Shown here: positions 50,485 to 62,782 of the stretch, piece by piece
Numbering within the stretch: the stretch's first letter is position 1
Layout of the letters: the number at the start of each line of letters is the position of its first letter
Source: Perca fluviatilis
Lineage: Eukaryota > Chordata > Actinopteri > Perciformes > Percidae
DNA length: 64,000 bases
NCBI RefSeq assembly: GCF_010015445.1
Contig: NC_053133.1
Coordinates: forward strand, 7,858,309 to 7,922,308
Reading direction: 5' to 3'
The notes under the pieces: model-generated
Told to the model about the DNA's origin: nothing
What the model saw: only the letters and a program-made list of their open reading frames with translations
Databases searched by the model: none
Program-made: the position numbers and the translations under genes

Positions 50485-50608
50485 CATAAAGCAGTGCTGT
50501 AGTCAAGACCACCTTTGTCGAGTCCAAAACAAGTCCAAGACCTGGATTAGTCGAGACCGAGACTCATAAAAAGACCCCTTACTTCCGAGAAACAGTATGT
50601 CTTCTATT

Positions 50609-51242
50609 TTAAGGGGAGACACTACAGGCAAAACCATAATTTTTCAATTTTGAGTTTTTGGGCTATTTTGCTTCCGTAGAATTCAGAATACTTCATAATA
50701 TTTAGATGTTTATTTTACCCCACTTTGTCTATTTGAGCCTTTCTCCTTAATCCACCAAAACTTAGCACTAGATAATGCAATCCATATCTCTAGAGGCCTT
50801 TTTCTCAAAATGTTTTTTTCTCATACTCTGAGCCAGAAATCTCCACTTCATTAGCACTTACATACACCAAACTTTCCAGTTTCACCCCTATCTATGTTCT
50901 GAAGGTTTTTACAGAGGGGTTTGTTCAGATATCACTCATAGCCTTATTTATGTAACATTTTATACCAAATCCAAAATTCCCTCCGTAAAAACTTTTGACC
51001 CTAATATGTCAACAAAATAAAACAAGAATTTTGAATCTGGCTGTATCCAATGTTCAGATTTCTGTTCTGGAAATGTATGCAAATTAGCACATATTTAACA
51101 AGATAACGCATAATTTGCATATTTAAACATAACATTTCAGTAAACTTGTAATACAAAAGATATTTGTCTTAATGTAAGTAATCAACTGGGGAAGTTTCAT
51201 GGTGACTTTGTTTTCCTATTCACCTGGGGTGTCTCTCCTTAA
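50609..51242. mobile_element. TTAA-flanked element A
   Basis: Termini ttaaggggagacac and gtgtctctccttaa are inverted repeats bounded by TTAA. 634 bp, non-coding. It shares its right TTAA with the neighbouring element. Confidence 0.75.
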
Positions 51243-52059
51243 ATGGTAACTACCGTTTTTTTCAACCTGGACCTGGATATTTTCCTATGTTTTTGTGTCT
51301 AAGTGACTGATGGGAATAACAATCTTTGACATTTGTCCAGTATTAAGCAAGATCGCTACAGTCAGCAGCAGCGAAACAAGCTACAATGTTAGTTAATAGG
51401 GCAATTGTCCATCTTGTATTTACCTTCACAAAAGTGCTTGTTTTGCCACTGACATGCTCAGATTAATATTCTAAGTGTCTGACAACATTATGGAAAGGAT
51501 CCCTTCAGAGATAGACCTTTAAAACCTCTTTGAGACCTTTCTGTTTAACCAGAAACAGCTCTGAAGTCGCTAGCGCTAAACCCACCAGACTCCATTTAAA
51601 AAAAGCAATACTTTTAGCGTGTGTAGAGCCAACATGTTTTAATGTAAATCAGTAAACAATGGGTTTATTTCAACCAAAACTAGAGTTGTGATGGTTGGAA
51701 AAGTGGAAAGACGACCCAATGTGGCTTTTCATAGTTTTATTTTGTTTCTTTCGACTTTGAATGAAGTGTATTTTATGATGCTAAAATGACATACATGTAT
51801 GTAAAATGATAAGATGAGTCTGGTGGGTTTAGCAAACGCAATTTCGCGTATGTTTTTATGTTTAAAAAAAGGATCTTTAACAGAAAGGTCGACCTCCTTA
51901 GAAATCTTTTCCATAATGTTGTCAGACACTTATTAATATAATTGCCCTATTAACTTACATTGTAGCTTGTTTCGCCGCTGCCGACTGCAGCGATCTCGCT
52001 AAATACTGGACCAATGTCAAATAATGTCCAGTATGAAAAAAAAGGTAGTTACCCTTTAA
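51239..52059. mobile_element. TTAA-flanked long foldback element B
   Basis: Termini ttaaatggtaactacc and ggtagttaccctttaa. The arms stay complementary for about 350 bp: cgaaacaagctacaatgt, gtgtctgacaacattatgga and taaacccaccagact each occur on the left and reversed on the right. The whole 821 bp is therefore a long imperfect palindrome. Confidence 0.85.
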
Positions 52060-52430
52060 GATGATCATTAAGCATTATTATTTGTAATTATCAAAAAGCA
52101 AGTGCAGAGTAACAACCCTGTAGGATAAAATTAGGCCATATTATTTGTTTTAAGGAAAGCAATTTTACTTAAGTCACATAAAGCCGAAGTGCGCTTCACA
52201 TTTTAGATGTTGAGTCTTTTTATTATGGTGTAACAGTAACATTCTTATGCGCTTCATCAATGGTTTTGATTTGAGGAAGATAGTTTAGAAAAAAAACATA
52301 TATTGCTGGACTCGGTCGAGAAGTCTGAATGCAAATACCAATGAGTCCAAGACAAGAGAAAAACTCGAGACTGGATCGGAGTAATACAGCATAAAGGAGG
52401 AGTTTCTGCATGCTCACCTTAAATCTCAGT

Positions 52431-52706
52431 TTAACCCTTGTGTTGTCCTTCGGGTCCCAGTGACCCGAAGGACAACACAAGGATTATGTACTTCCCTTTA
52501 CTTTGTTGAGAATTGTCTCTAAACCCTGTTTCTTGTAAAGTAAGTAAGTAAAGTTTAGTTCTAGAACACATTTAAACACAGTTTAAGCTGACCAAAATGC
52601 TGTATTAACCCTTGTTTAGAGAGCAATTCTCAACAAAGTAAACGGAAGTACATAATCCTTGTGTTGTCCTTCGGGTCACTGGGACCCGAAGGACCACACA
52701 AGGGTT
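52431..52706. mobile_element. TTAA-flanked MITE with a hairpin at each end
   Basis: Starts ttaacccttgtgttgtcctt and ends with its reverse complement, with one mismatch (aaggaccacacaagggttaa), bounded by TTAA. Each end on its own also folds: cttgtgttgtccttcgggtc pairs with gacccgaaggacaacacaag at the left, and likewise on the right. The inner parts are also inverted copies. 276 bp. Confidence 0.85.
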
Positions 52707-52819
52707 AACACGTGTACTGTACGTCTGACCAGGGTTTTGTGACATCACAAGGTTGGAAGCCAATCGTGGTCCAGTATGCAACTTACACAAGTGTGATATG
52801 GAAACATGGCACTTAACTC

Positions 52820-53235
52820 AACAATAAGTAGTCCAACAATAAGGACTACGTTTGCATGCACACTAATATTCCACTATTGTTCCGAATATGATAATATTCA
52901 GAATTTTAAACAAGTCGTGTAAACTTTGGATATTCAGAACAAGGCCTTTTTTCCGAATATAGCATTTTCCGTTTCAGATGTGGAATATTCTGGTATTTTT
53001 CAGGTTTTAGAGGCATTCTTTGGACATGTCTACAGCACATTCGGAATATGCATCTCAAGCTGGGTTTTTACCCCAGTTTACGCCCAGTTTACAGCCTCTT
53101 ACCTGTTTACAGCTTATGGTCAGCTCTGTCATTGCTATGGTTGCTGTACTCAAACCAACCAGCCAAAAAAATTTCTCTGCGCCTTTTGACATATGCTATA
53201 AAATTGAATAAAACACCCAAATTCAATGAAAGTAG
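52820..53235. repeat. probable interspersed repeat
   Basis: Segment with gtttgcatgcacactaatat and several tccgaatat/atattcgga words, which I associate with a dispersed fish element. Ends not resolved. Confidence 0.3.
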
Positions 53236-53389
53236 TGAACTGATCATTTATTTTACTTGTGAAGAGTGTTCTAGAGAACCATCCACGTTATTGTAATTTT
53301 GGTTGAGAGAAACCCAAATATCTGATACAGCAACTTTTTGAAAATGGGTCAACCGAGGACAACAGGGAGGGTTAAAGCATTTTTGGAGG

Positions 53390-53665
53390 GGGTCTTTTAG
53401 TACAAGAAGTTGTGTGTGAGGACTCTGCAGACTCTGCGGTCAGTACAGATCTGTGCTCGCATGGTGCTGAGCAGCACAGCTTGCAGACAGCGCGTCGGGC
53501 GCAGTGTGCTGCAGCTGGGTCTCGACGCACGCTGAAGTCTGTCACTGCGCTCCCAGATCGCTCTGTCATCTCCAGCATCTGCCGTGACTTGTTGTTGGAG
53601 AAGCTTCTGGAACAATCACAGTTCTCTGCTTGTCAGCACCTGGTGTTCCTGTCTGCTTCCCGACA
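53390..53665. other. GC-rich island of unknown nature
   Basis: Clearly more GC- and CpG-rich than its surroundings, with open frames on both strands but no recognisable protein, splice context or codon signature. Could be a repeat fragment or a regulatory island. Confidence 0.3.
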
Positions 53666-54664
53666 ACATGTCACTCTCTCTCTCTCACAAACACACATCT
53701 ACACACACATTTAACTAGTTATATTACAGAATCAAAAACAGCTGGTCACGGGCATTATTCAAAGCTTCATGCTTCAAAAGGCTTTAACTGTAATTTAATT
53801 CTTAGTAATAGAGTACTGTTTGTGTAAAGGGTGAATTCAATTCACCAAATGCAATCCAACTCTTAAAATATTTAAAACAGCAGATACATCCATCTGCTTT
53901 GGGGTTAAATACTGACCCAGAAAACGCTGGGAACATTTATCAATACTGCAGTGAGCCTTTTGTTTTTTTGTATGTGGTTGATGCTTGTATAAAATGTATA
54001 TATAGAAACTAAGCTCTCTCTGAGAGATTGACACTAGAGTATTGTAGCGTTACTGCTTTATAATGTGGAGGACCATTTGTCATTCATATAGCAGGAATCA
54101 AAACATTACAATTATGATTCCACTCAGCAGCTGTGTGTAGAGGCTTTGTTGTACAGTACGCAGTAGAGGTTTCCAACTATGAAAAGCTGTAATCAGCAGT
54201 AATAGCGATGCTTTTTAAAGCACTGCATGTGCCATTGTTTGTATCAATTTTTTTTTATTTGTAATATAACTACCCTTATGTTTTTATTAGGTTTCTTTAT
54301 AAAAACAATAAAAATAACCCACTAAAAACACTGTTTACAGTTTCTAGAGTGTGGGAAATAATATGTACCAGTTTAGATCAGACTCTGAAAAGACTAAAGT
54401 CTGACACCATCTCACATCTAAAGAATGGATTGGAATGATATACAGTGCCAGTTATAGTAGCAATAAAGATAGTGGAACTATGACTAGAAATAATAGTTGT
54501 AGCAGTTCAGGGCGTAGCAGGGCATAGTAGGGCACAGCATGGCGTCGAGCAGGACCATGTCATGATTTAGGTGCCAACCCAGTCCAAGGAAAACTGCACA
54601 ACATAAGGACTCCAGGGAATAAGCTCCCTGGACATAAGTTAGCTCCCCGTAGATAAGTTTTTAG

Positions 54665-55060
54665 TCACAGGCCCCGTCCACACGTACCAAAACGATCTTT
54701 TTTTTACCCGTCTTCCCTGGATTCGTTTCAAGAAAAGTTGCGTCCAAACGAATCCACTTGTAAATGACTCAACACGCTACTTCATATTCCAGGCCTATAG
54801 GCGGCGCTGTTTCTGCTACAGAAATTCACCAAAAACGGAGAAGAAGAGCATAGTCACTTCTATTTCCTATCATAACATGACTAGATTATAACGTTCTCTT
54901 AATACATCCGTGGACTATAATACCTTTCACCACTGCTCATCTTATAAAGGCTGCCGCAAGAAAACGTGTCTTTGTTTACATTGTATAATGTGCTGTTGGA
55001 TTGCCTTTTATTTTGCATGACTGCAGCGCGCTAGTAGCGAGCTAACGTTGCGCGCTAACG
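54665..55060. repeat. probable interspersed repeat
   Basis: Starts near ggccccgtccacacgtacca and includes caggcctataggcggcgctg, words typical of a dispersed teleost element. Approximate. Confidence 0.3.
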
Positions 55061-55429
55061 TTAGCTAGCTCTAACATCGGCAGTCAAACAAACATCAATG
55101 ATCCATGAATGAAGTTGGCTACATAACGTTAGCAATATATCTTGTGTAGAATCCAGAGGGAAGGGTCAGGGAGCAGAGTATTTAGATGAAGTGAGCTGGT
55201 TTGACCATGGAGATGGGACATGCTCGCTTAGCTTCAACGCAGTTGTGTGCGTCAGCGGCCGTGGGAGAGGGTGTAAAAGAGGGGTGTGGCGATGACATCA
55301 TCATGTCCATATACGCGTTGTTTTCACGGATGGGATCGCCCCGCTTCCCAGCATTGCACGCTAGTGGGCTCGGCACCAGTTTCTCTCCACTGACCACTGA
55401 CAAGCAAACAACCCTCCTCCTACAACCGC

Positions 55430-55615
55430 GATGGCTGCAGCTGATTGGACGAACGCGCCACGTGGGGCTGGCTGCTCCCGAATTTCAAAACCAACCGTAA
55501 TGGCGGCTCGTTCAGAATACGATATCGTATTTCATGAAAATAGTTCACCGAAACGTGTTTCTGAAAACATTTTGAGTGAGAAATAGTCCATGCAGTTGCT
55601 GAATCTGTCTTCATT
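55430..55615. repeat. diverged copy of the intron 4 hAT family
   Basis: Matches 25013-25190 over about 170 bp with many substitutions: cagctgattggacgaa, aatagttcaccgaaacgtgt and ctgaaaacattt occur in the same order in both. Confidence 0.75.
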
Positions 55616-56144
55616 TCGGATCGACAAAGGTCGCCGAACCGGCCTCTCCTCATTTGCATAAAGTTGGTTGGATTCAACTTCATGCAAATGACGTCCCCGC
55701 GACGCTACCAGAATGCATTGCACGGCTGCTCCCATAGAAATGAATGGGAAGCGGGGAAATGACGCTGACAAATGACACGTACTATAATATACTACCAAGA
55801 CTTAAAACTTACAATAATATCAAACACGTTTGATTTTGTCGGAACGTCAAGACGGGAAAAAGACTCATAATTTCGTTCCGATATTGGAAATTGGTGTGCA
55901 ACAGTGGAATCGCTTAAAAAGTTGTTTGGTGTAAAGTTGGCATAAGTAGATATAGAACATGTATGTGTATTGTGTGTCAAAAGAATTAAAAAGCTAGAGT
56001 TGATGTGTAAGACTTGCAGATTTAACAATATAGACGATGAGGCAGAGATGCAATGTGCATTTCATGAACAAAGACCTGTGTTAGTTCTGCAGAGACCCTG
56101 CCCCAAAAGTGCAGAAACATAGCAATATAAACTGTGAAGATTAG

Positions 56145-57315
56145 TAAGTAAGTAAAATTTATTTATAAAGCGCTTTTCACAGATAAAATCACAAAGTGCT
56201 GTACAAAAGAATAGGTAACACAAACAATATAAAATGTATATACATATGTAAAATTAAAGTGACACTAGTGAAAACCCATCAACCAAAAGCTTTCCTAAAT
56301 ACACAGGTTTTCAGATCCTTTTTAAAAGAGACAACAGAGTCTGCCAGACGCATGGACAGGGGCAAGGCGTTCCACAGTCTGGGAGCAACAGACTCAAAAG
56401 ACAGGTCCCCTCGAGTCTTATAACGAGTCTTTGGGACTAAAAGCAGGTTCTGGCCAGCGGATTAGTAAAACGTACCTTATCTTATGTTATCACCCACACT
56501 TTCTGATGTTAGCCCCCCTCAAAAGACATGTAACCCGCTCATTATTGCAACACAATTATTTGGAAAAACAGTTCTTGGAAATTGTATAATAATAATAATA
56601 ATAATAACAATATCTTTATGTATAGCATCTTTAAAAACAGTGTTTCAAAGTGCTTTGACAGACAATGAAAGTCAAAAGCAGGATATCCAGAGGTCAATAT
56701 AACAACAGAGAGCTAATCAGTGGGGCCAAACAATAGAAAGACAACTTTTTGGTAAATAAAAATATGAAGACAAAAGACGCAAAACATAGTAGAGCGAAGA
56801 CAAAATTAGAAAAAGGAGACAGATAAAAATATGCAAATAAAAAGGGTAAAAACAATAAAATCAGTAAGTAAAATAAATTTAAAAAATAAAGAGCAATAAA
56901 AAGAGACGACATCACATGAAAGCAAGTCTATCAAAATAGGTTTTAAAAGTGATTTGAAAGAGTTCACTGATTCTGTGAGCCTTATCTCCTCAGGCAGGTT
57001 GTTCCAAAGTCGAGGGGCTCTGATGGCAAAAGCTCAGACACCTTTAGATTTAAGCCTGGACTTTGGCCAAAAGGCCCCGCCCGAGGATCTAAGGCTGCCA
57101 ACTGGCTCATAAGGGGTCAACACCTTGGCTATATAGCTTGGAGCCAGACCCAGACCAGCTTTAAAAGTGATCAGTAAAATCTTGAAATCAATTCTAAATC
57201 ACACAGGGAGCCAATGGAGCGAAGCCAGGATTTGGATCATGTGATGTCGTCTGTTAAAACCATTCACACGTCTAGCTGCTGTGTTCTGAACTAGTTTGAG
57301 GTTTTAGTTTGTTCA
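56145..57315. repeat. interspersed teleost repeats (two adjoining fragments)
   Basis: First part has aaatttatttataaagcgct then tcacaaagtgctgtacaaaa. The second (about 56590 on) has catctttaaaaacagtgttt and later agggagccaatggagcgaag. Both are common fish repeat words; together they look like two related copies end to end. No open frame. Confidence 0.4.
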
Positions 57316-57454
57316 CGTCACCTCGACCTCTTAGTTCTGTTATGTACCAATCTGATATCCTGCGTGTATCATTACACTTTTATATGATATGAAGTATTTG
57401 GAAAGTACTGGAAAACACTTGAGTGTCAGACTTACTGGCACTCTTATCAGTTAC

Positions 57455-58505
57455 AAAACCGTTCGCTCACTCACTATTCCCTGTATAGTCTTCATTAAAT
57501 AGTGAACTATATAGGGAACGAGATTTTGGACACTCATTGAAAACATTGTTGCGTCAGAAGATGCGCCGATTATTTGTGTGACGGAGACGGGTGTGCCCAG
57601 CATCTTGTAAACAAACCGAAACAAAATTACTACTAATATGTCCCTGAAACAAACCAAGCACTCAGGAGAATAGTAAAAGGTTGTATATATGTTGCATGTT
57701 ACATTAACCAATGTTTAGAAACAAAAGGCTGGTCAGTTTTTCTTTTTCAGATTTCGCAGGTGCTCCTGCTTCTTCTTTTCTGCCGGAAAACACGGCCGCG
57801 TTGCATTGTGGTATACCGGAGTATAATGTAAGGTACATCGTAACAGAGACGATTTAGAACCGAGGCGCCCCTATTCAGAGTATTTTCCTCTATCTATGTC
57901 ACGTGGGCTCCGCCACTGCCACGCCTCTTTAGGAGACTAGCGGCAGGTCCGTTTGCATTGATTCCAACGGGAGAAGTGAACTTGAACATAGTCACTAAAG
58001 TAAATATTGGAGCCATTTCTCACAAGCCACATATCTCCAGAACATTATAACATTATAACGGCATTTTTCAGACGGACACATTAGGAGAAAATTAACTTAG
58101 TTAAGATACAGAGACACTGATAAGCTAATGTCAACTTTGTGAACGCCCTAACAAAACCAATCTCTGCGATGCTATATATGTCTTTTAGCTATGTAAATAT
58201 GTAACGTTGGCAAAAGAAAATAATAAATTATACAAATATAACTTTTTATCTATCCACATGACGTTTACCACCCTTTCAAATGAGGCCACGCCCCTTTAGG
58301 AGACAGGCAGTGTGTACCTATTCATGCCATTGACGTGGCTTGAAATGCATATCATTAGTATAGAGGATCTTTGATCGTATGTACGCTCAAATTAGCAGTG
58401 CATTGTGGGTATTTTATAGTGGACTATATAGTTAATGAAATTAACCGCGGAGAATTTGAACGCCACTACAAAATGGCGAAAACACTATATAGTAGTGTAC
58501 TATTT
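57455..58505. repeat. possible MITE with ACTATATAG ends
   Basis: Related words (gtgaactatatagggaa at the left; tggactatatag and actatatagtagtgtac at the right) suggest inverted ends of one element, but no target duplication was found. Confidence 0.3.
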
Positions 58506-58554
58506 CCATAAGGAACTAATAAGAAACATAGGAACTAATAGAAAACTCATGGCT

Positions 58555-59433
58555 TTAAAGCTATAGTGCATAGTTTCTGTCTCCCCCATGAAGAATTCTG
58601 AGTAATGACAACAATTCTGTCGGTGCATCCACATGATACAAGTCTTCCGTGATAGCGTTTCACCCCCACCCCTCCTCCACGCAGTTGCTACGTAGCCAAG
58701 GAGGACACGGAGGATTAAAAAAAACATGGACTCTTCAGAAGAGGTCATTATCTTCACTCGAGTTTCTGCGCGCGAAAGTCGCCGGACGACACAATTTCTG
58801 AACATAGCCATAATGAGAAACACTGATAGGTTGGATATTTCAGCATTCAGGTTTTCAAGTGTATTTCATATCTTGTATGTAAGGTACTACACAAGAAGGT
58901 TAGTCTGGGGACAACCTTCACCCCCAGGAATAGCTTAGAATGTGTAAATCTATTATGAGTTAGGGTACAAACTTGCACACAGAGGAATTGGAGCCAGGAA
59001 TGTGGGACTCTATTAGGAGCATCGGCCATAAAAGGTGTAGTTTGGAAGTAAACTGTTGCACTGAAATAGATAGCCTGAAGTGCGTGAGGACAAAAAGTAT
59101 AAAGGAGGAGTTATTTTGATGTTCGTTGAGACACTATGGGTACATGCTCTTAGGAGGGTGTACACGGTTATTTTCCTTTCTAGGAGAGAAACCTTGGCAT
59201 ATACATTTGGTTCATGTCAACTGTTCTCCCTTTCACGAAAGTATGTTTGTTTGTTGTGTGAATAAAGCTGCATTAGTCTGAACTCATTGTATTCAGCATT
59301 TGTTCTAGTCTCCATCTCATTTCCAGACATGTGGAGCCGATAAACTTAATTAGCTTTGTATCAACTCATTTGGCAATGGCTTGAATGTAATGGACGTTCA
59401 TTATTATAAAAAAGTTCCGCACTAAAGCTTTAA
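58555..59433. mobile_element. TTAA-flanked element
   Basis: Termini ttaaagctatagtgc and gcactaaagctttaa are inverted repeats bounded by TTAA. 879 bp. Internal open frames have no recognisable product. Confidence 0.7.
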
Positions 59434-59880
59434 TGTAATGAATAGCTAACATGACACATGGAATTCCTGTAAGAAAAGGCAGCTAGTAGCAGCAATAATA
59501 ATAATCCAGACTACATAAAGTTAGCTCTTGCAGGTTATTAATAATTACACCTGTGCAAAAAATCCCCTATGTTAGCGATTATAACGTTACCTAGCTTGTT
59601 TGGTAGCTTATTTAATAACTTGGATAGTTAGTTAGCTAGCTTGCTAATTCCACCCAACATGCTTTCACTGTCGGCTGTCACTGTCTGGCTAGTTAGTTAG
59701 CATGCTTGCTAGGGGATCTGTATTAGAGAAAAGAATCACTTCATCGGATGTTTAAAGTGAATAAAATCGCTTTCTAGGCTACTTACTGGAGTTCCACAAC
59801 TATACACATATTCTATGTAACTGTACAATTTTGGCTTGCTTATTTGTGTCCCCTTCAAAAATTGCTCTTGAGAATTTGTT

Positions 59881-59941
59881 TTTTTGGGCCCCCCCCCACC
59901 CGAGAGGGGGAAAAAAAAAAAACCCACGCGGAAAAGAAAAG

Positions 59942-59981
<40 letters not shown>

Positions 59982-60032
59982 GTTGTATTAAAAAAAAAAA
60001 AAAAAAAAGCACAAAAAAGTTTTTTTTTTTTG

Positions 60033-60065
<33 letters not shown>

Positions 60066-60110
60066 AAGGAAAGGGGGGAGGGAGGAGAGGGGGGGGGAGG
60101 GGGGGGGGGG
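59881..60110. other. homopolymer-dominated block, probable assembly problem
   Basis: Runs of C, A, T and G follow one another (C-rich at 59889, A at 59950-59987, A at 59991-60008, T at 60021-60058, G-rich from 60074). It sits inside a repeat whose 3' side (60110-60304, ending gggacctttaa) is normal. Confidence 0.6.
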
Positions 60111-60304
60111 CTTGACCAACTGCCACTTTGCTCGTTTGCAAGCCATGATGTCTCTCTCTTTCTCATGGGCGGGCCAAATTCTCTGGGCGGGCAAAGCAGA
60201 GAAAGGGGAGGTAACCTTGCTCCTTATGACCTCATAAGGAGAAGAACTCATATTAATATTAAAAAACCTCATAAATTGAAATTTTCATGCCATGGGACCT
60301 TTAA
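60110..60304. repeat. end of a common TTAA-bounded teleost repeat
   Basis: Reads cttgaccaactgccactttg to catgccatgggacctttaa. Its terminus ends in TTAA; I recognise the sequence as a widespread fish repeat. The other end is obscured by the homopolymer block. Confidence 0.5.
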
Positions 60305-61193
60305 GCAAACATGTTCCCCTCCACTTTGCCATTTCGGCCAAGTTTGATTCAGCAGCTCGGACACATATCCAAACACTTTAAACAGGGAAAGAGAAGCAAA
60401 GAAATAAAAAGTTCATGTTCTTCCGCTCAACTTTTGTCTTCGGCTTCTCTGAATAACAGATTCCAAACTCTCTGTAGATATTTTTAACCTCTTCACTATT
60501 CATGTTTCTTTGCAGACAGTCACTCTTTTTTTGTTTTTCACCCAGTATCTCCAAAGTGTGATACCTCTGAGTCGCATCTCTTCCTCATCACTATTAATCA
60601 CTAATTAAATGATGATTGAAAGTTGCCTCACCTGACTGCTTATGGAGATGTATTTCGCTTGCTGATTGAAGTCTCTCAATCAGCAGCTAGGTCTGTAATC
60701 AACACCTGATTATGATATGCAAACATACGGTGGTCCTTCTGCCCCCTTCCCCATCCTAAAAGCATCTCTCCATTTATTTCAATTAATCAGCTAATGGCAT
60801 TAAAGTCAGTAAATGTGCTGTCTATCACACCCCCTCTTTGTTTTGACTCATTGTCTTTCACTCCAACCTGAATCAACCCAGCATTGCTCCATTCACTCCA
60901 TCAAGCAACATGTTAAACCAGGTTACAGACTGATAATCTGGATGTTTTTTCTCAGTGATTGATTGCCCAGTCAGAGAGCGGGGATGCTGCTAAGGTCTCA
61001 GATAAAGTGACACCACAGCAAAGACTGTGTCCCAGTTTCTTTCCCTCACGTATGACGCAGATCTGATGTTTTCCTTATCACTGCGAACGACAAAAAGCTG
61101 CACACAGAGACTACTGAATTATATGAATATGTGGCACAAAATCAGATTCCGGGACATGCAAATGAACGGCATCCGATTTGTATTTGATCCCAA

Positions 61194-61220
61194 AGAAAGA
61201 AAGAAAGAAAGAAAGAAAGA
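61194..61220. repeat. AAAG microsatellite
   Basis: Six to seven AAAG units; gives a false KERKKERKK frame. Confidence 0.9.
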
Positions 61221-62733
61221 AGACTACTTGGGGAAAGGTACCTACATTCAGTCAAAGGTTGAGAGCGCGAAGCATGATTGAAAAGTGCTCAAACAAGCTG
61301 GAGAAGCGTAGATACAAAAAGGAATGTGACACCTTTTGTAAACGGCTGTGTATACATTTTGACAATGGTGTCTGTTCATATTGGTTACAAAGAATGTGTC
61401 TAAAAGAAACCAGTTATGAGCAGGAGTTTTGACTTAATACTAAAGTCTGTGCACAGTGAAAACAGCCTGAATTACATCCCATTGAATACAGCATGAAGAA
61501 ATAGTTTCACATTTCACATACCACTCTCAGAGGTCTGCATTTAAAGTCTGAAGCCTGAGCCAGCAGGGAGTTAGTTTGGCTACTGCTAACTAACTAACCA
61601 ATTTTGTAACTAACTAACTTTGTAACTAACTAACTAGTTTTGCATAAAGACTAAAGGAAGGGGGTAACAGCTAGCCAGGCTCTGTCCTAAAGCTCTATAG
61701 CTCACTAATTAACATGTTACATGTTTAATCCGTGCTCAAGCTTAAATTTTAATGTGTTAATTTGTAAAATTTGGAGTTGCTGGTAGGCAGCCAAGGTAGC
61801 TGTTTCCCCCTGTATCCAGTCTTTATGCTAAGCTAAGTTAATTGCCTGCACACTCCACACCCCACCCCGGTTTAAGCATTTATTATTCATTAAGAATGAT
61901 ATTTCAACAACACTTTCTTAACACTGTTGTCCATTTAAATTGTAAGGGGCTGCTGCAACAGTTGCATCATAATGCGTAGGATGATTTACAATATTTTTTC
62001 AATCACTCTTGCTAAACCAAATTCAAATCACCGTTGACATGAGAAAAAGACGCATTTAGCATTGACTGTCCCGAATACCCTCAAATTTAGACCCTCAGAA
62101 TAAAGACATACTAAAATCACACACACAGATATTAGACTCTAATATGCATACACACGCTACATTAATTGTGAGTGTCATTGCAGGACTGACAGTAAATTTG
62201 TCACTTACGGGGAAACAAATCAGCCTTAAAAACATGAACATCAGTGACTTTACCATGGAATTAAATATAAAAGCTGCATTTACCATCCAAAGCCATGACT
62301 GTGCTTTGCCATGTATCTTTATGTACCTATACTTTAAGTCTCAGAAAACTGCTGCATTTGTTTAATTAGACACCACATTAGGTTTTTACAGTGCGATTGT
62401 GATTGGCTAATAACTGTATATCAGCATTATAGCACATGTTTTCTATGTTAATAAGGCTGCACACCCCTTGGCTTGCATTCCCAAAAGCAAACTCCCTGTC
62501 CTAGCCCAGGATATATGGATAGGTCATTGTAATTTTACTCCTTAAAGGATTATAGTGAAATACTGATTACCTGACAGAGGGAAATGAGACGACGGCCAGC
62601 GTTAGTGGGTTTTTTCCAAATCTGAATTGACAGGGCGGAGGTGGGTGGTTAAGTTCAATCCACTATTGCTGATGAGCAGGCTGATTTCTATTAACCTGCA
62701 GCCTGCAGACTGTTCCATGCTGCCGCTGAGAGA

Positions 62734-62735
62734 GG

Positions 62736-62766
<31 letters not shown>

Positions 62767-62782
62767 GGAGAGAGGGAGAGAG
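62734..62782. repeat. GA microsatellite
   Basis: (GA)n with GGGA interruptions. Confidence 0.9.

Larger units (their letters stand above)
50492..52389. mobile_element. outer hAT-like MITE split by two TTAA elements
   Basis: Starts cagtgctgtagtcaagacc and ends ggagtaatacag; flanks tcataaag and gcataaag agree at 7 of 8 positions. Both arms carry gagtcc/gtcgag words. Only 50492-50608 and 52060-52389 belong to it; the middle is two TTAA-bounded insertions. Confidence 0.55.

Noticed and set aside
53372..53714. Overlapping frames on both strands in the GC-rich island
   Set aside because: No family resemblance and no splice or start context.
59831..60347. Lys-, Phe- and Pro-rich frames
   Set aside because: Arise from homopolymer runs that are probably an artefact.
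61027..61432. Frames with KERKKERKK
   Set aside because: Created by the AAAG microsatellite; flanking residues are not recognisable.
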